The translations under genes and the position numbers were made by a program. The notes beneath the pieces were generated by a model that searched no databases, was not told the DNA's origin, and saw only the letters and a program-made list of their open reading frames with translations. 31,148 nt of DNA, from assembly GCA_948517135.1 (NCBI GenBank), contig CAORJJ010000016.1, forward strand, positions 1 to 31,148, given 5' to 3'. The stretch comes from an uncultured Clostridia bacterium (GTDB lineage Bacteria; Bacillota; Clostridia; TANB77; CAG-508). Positions 30,374 through 31,148 of the stretch are shown one piece after another; the first letter of the stretch is position 1, and each line of letters opens with the position of its first letter.

Positions 30374-31148
30374 ATGAATGAAAATAAAAAAGATAGAAAT
30401 ATTGGATTAGATATATTAAAGTGTATAGCAGCATTTTTAGTGATTTGCATACATGCACCTTTTCAAGGTAAGTGTGGAGAATATTTTGTTGCAATAGCTA
30501 GATGTTCTGTTCCAATATTTTTTATTATTACTGGATTTTTCTATAATAATAAAATGAGTGATTCAAAAGTAAATAAGCAAATTTTTAAGATTTTTAAGCT
30601 ATGTATTATTTCAAATACTTTTTATTTTATATTCAAATTGCTTTTTTGTATTATAGATAATAGAGGTTATTTAACTTTATGTATGACTACAATTAATAAA
30701 AAAGCTTTAATTAAGTTATTTATTTTTAATGAATCGCCAATATATTCACATTTGTGGTACCTAAATGCTTTATTATATGTTTTAATAATAATGAAATTTG
30801 TAAATAAATATAATTTGTTAAAGTATATTTATATGATTTCACCATTACTATTATTAGGAGATTTAATTTTTGGAAAGTATTCATTATTATTGTTAAATAG
30901 AGAGCTCCCTTTTATTTTTGTAAGAAACTTTATATTTGTAGGGATACCATATTTTTGTATTGGAAATTATATTAATACAGATTTTTATAGTAAGTTAAAA
31001 GAAAATAGAAGTAAAAAATATATATTTTTTAACATAGTGCTTATTCTAATCACTATGTTAACTACTATCTTAGAAAGATATATACTAGTATATTTAAAAT
31101 TAAATGCTTCGAGAGACCATTATATAAGTACAACGTTTCTTGCAATAG
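30374..31148 (+). CDS. Acyltransferase family membrane protein, partial (cut by right edge)
   Basis: The frame stays open from the ATG at 30374 to the window end, giving 258 residues. The protein begins MNENKKDRNIGLDILKCIAA and continues FLVICIHAPF, with the conserved His of the acyltransferase-3 (OafA/WecH) family in the first helix. PIFFIITGFF follows, then several more membrane segments. Such proteins add acetyl or similar groups to surface glycans. The Shine-Dalgarno is weak. It belongs to the polysaccharide operon, 9 nt after the flippase gene. Confidence 0.85.
   Translation, partial: MNENKKDRNIGLDILKCIAAFLVICIHAPFQGKCGEYFVAIARCSVPIFFIITGFFYNNKMSDSKVNKQIFKIFKLCIISNTFYFIFKLLFCIIDNRGYLTLCMTTINKKALIKLFIFNESPIYSHLWYLNALLYVLIIMKFVNKYNLLKYIYMISPLLLLGDLIFGKYSLLLLNRELPFIFVRNFIFVGIPYFCIGNYINTDFYSKLKENRSKKYIFFNIVLILITMLTTILERYILVYLKLNASRDHYISTTFLAI

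Noticed and set aside
1..31148. CRISPR arrays, insertion sequences and prophage
   Set aside because: No spaced repeats, transposase genes or phage structural genes were seen; the RusA-like gene alone is not enough.

Overview
This window is AT-rich (by eye about 70% or more A+T) chromosomal DNA. It uses Gram-positive-style strong Shine-Dalgarno sites (GGAGG), many TTG starts and extended -10 sigma-A promoters. The sporulation genes spoIIID, sipL and yunB, plus veg, point to a spore-forming member of the Bacillota, most likely class Clostridia (SipL is the clostridial SpoIVA partner). The species cannot be named from sequence alone. The left edge cuts a 5S rRNA gene, so the window starts at the end of an rRNA operon.

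Layout. (1) 1-297: 5S rRNA tail, tRNA-Val(TAC), a tRNA-Asn(GTT) with a badly mismatched acceptor stem, and a terminator. (2) 451-2866: four-gene operon of an S51 peptidase, an unknown 122-aa protein, a short-chain dehydrogenase and a flavin reductase-like protein. (3) 2895-6663: rpmG-secE-nusG-rplK-rplA-rplJ-rplL, with an L1-type autoregulatory leader before rplA and an L10 leader plus attenuator before rplJ. rpoB does not follow rplL; a strong terminator and unrelated genes do. SecE carries a long acidic C-terminal tail. (4) 6736-8247: a membrane-anchored unknown protein and a membrane-anchored alpha/beta hydrolase with an altered nucleophile elbow. (5) 8473-10958: a Zn/Mn-type ABC importer (binding protein, ATPase, permease). 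(6) 11056-12457: an S66 (MccF/LdcA-like) peptidase and a RusA-type Holliday junction resolvase. (7) 12526-15695: spoIIID, veg, sipL and yunB. (8) 15752-16723: a DEDDh exonuclease and a small unknown protein. (9) 16751-18088, minus strand: a SpoVB-like flippase. (10) 18385 to the right edge: a co-directional surface-polysaccharide operon running off the window.

The polysaccharide operon has the parts of a Wzx/Wzy pathway: a priming phosphoglycosyltransferase, an Alg14/Alg13-like two-part transferase, two GT4 glycosyltransferases, a Wzy-type polymerase, a Wzx-type flippase and a membrane acyltransferase. Two things stand out. The priming enzyme is a tandem fusion of two complete catalytic domains, both with intact Asp-Glu dyads, and shares a nearly identical 57-nt internal DNA repeat. 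The operon also carries two copies of a two-gene module, a polysaccharide pyruvyl transferase followed by an FrhB/FdhB-type iron-sulfur protein; one FrhB copy has a 2[4Fe-4S] ferredoxin domain and the other lacks it. This repeated module is the best candidate in the window for poorly described biochemistry, possibly a redox-dependent glycan modification.
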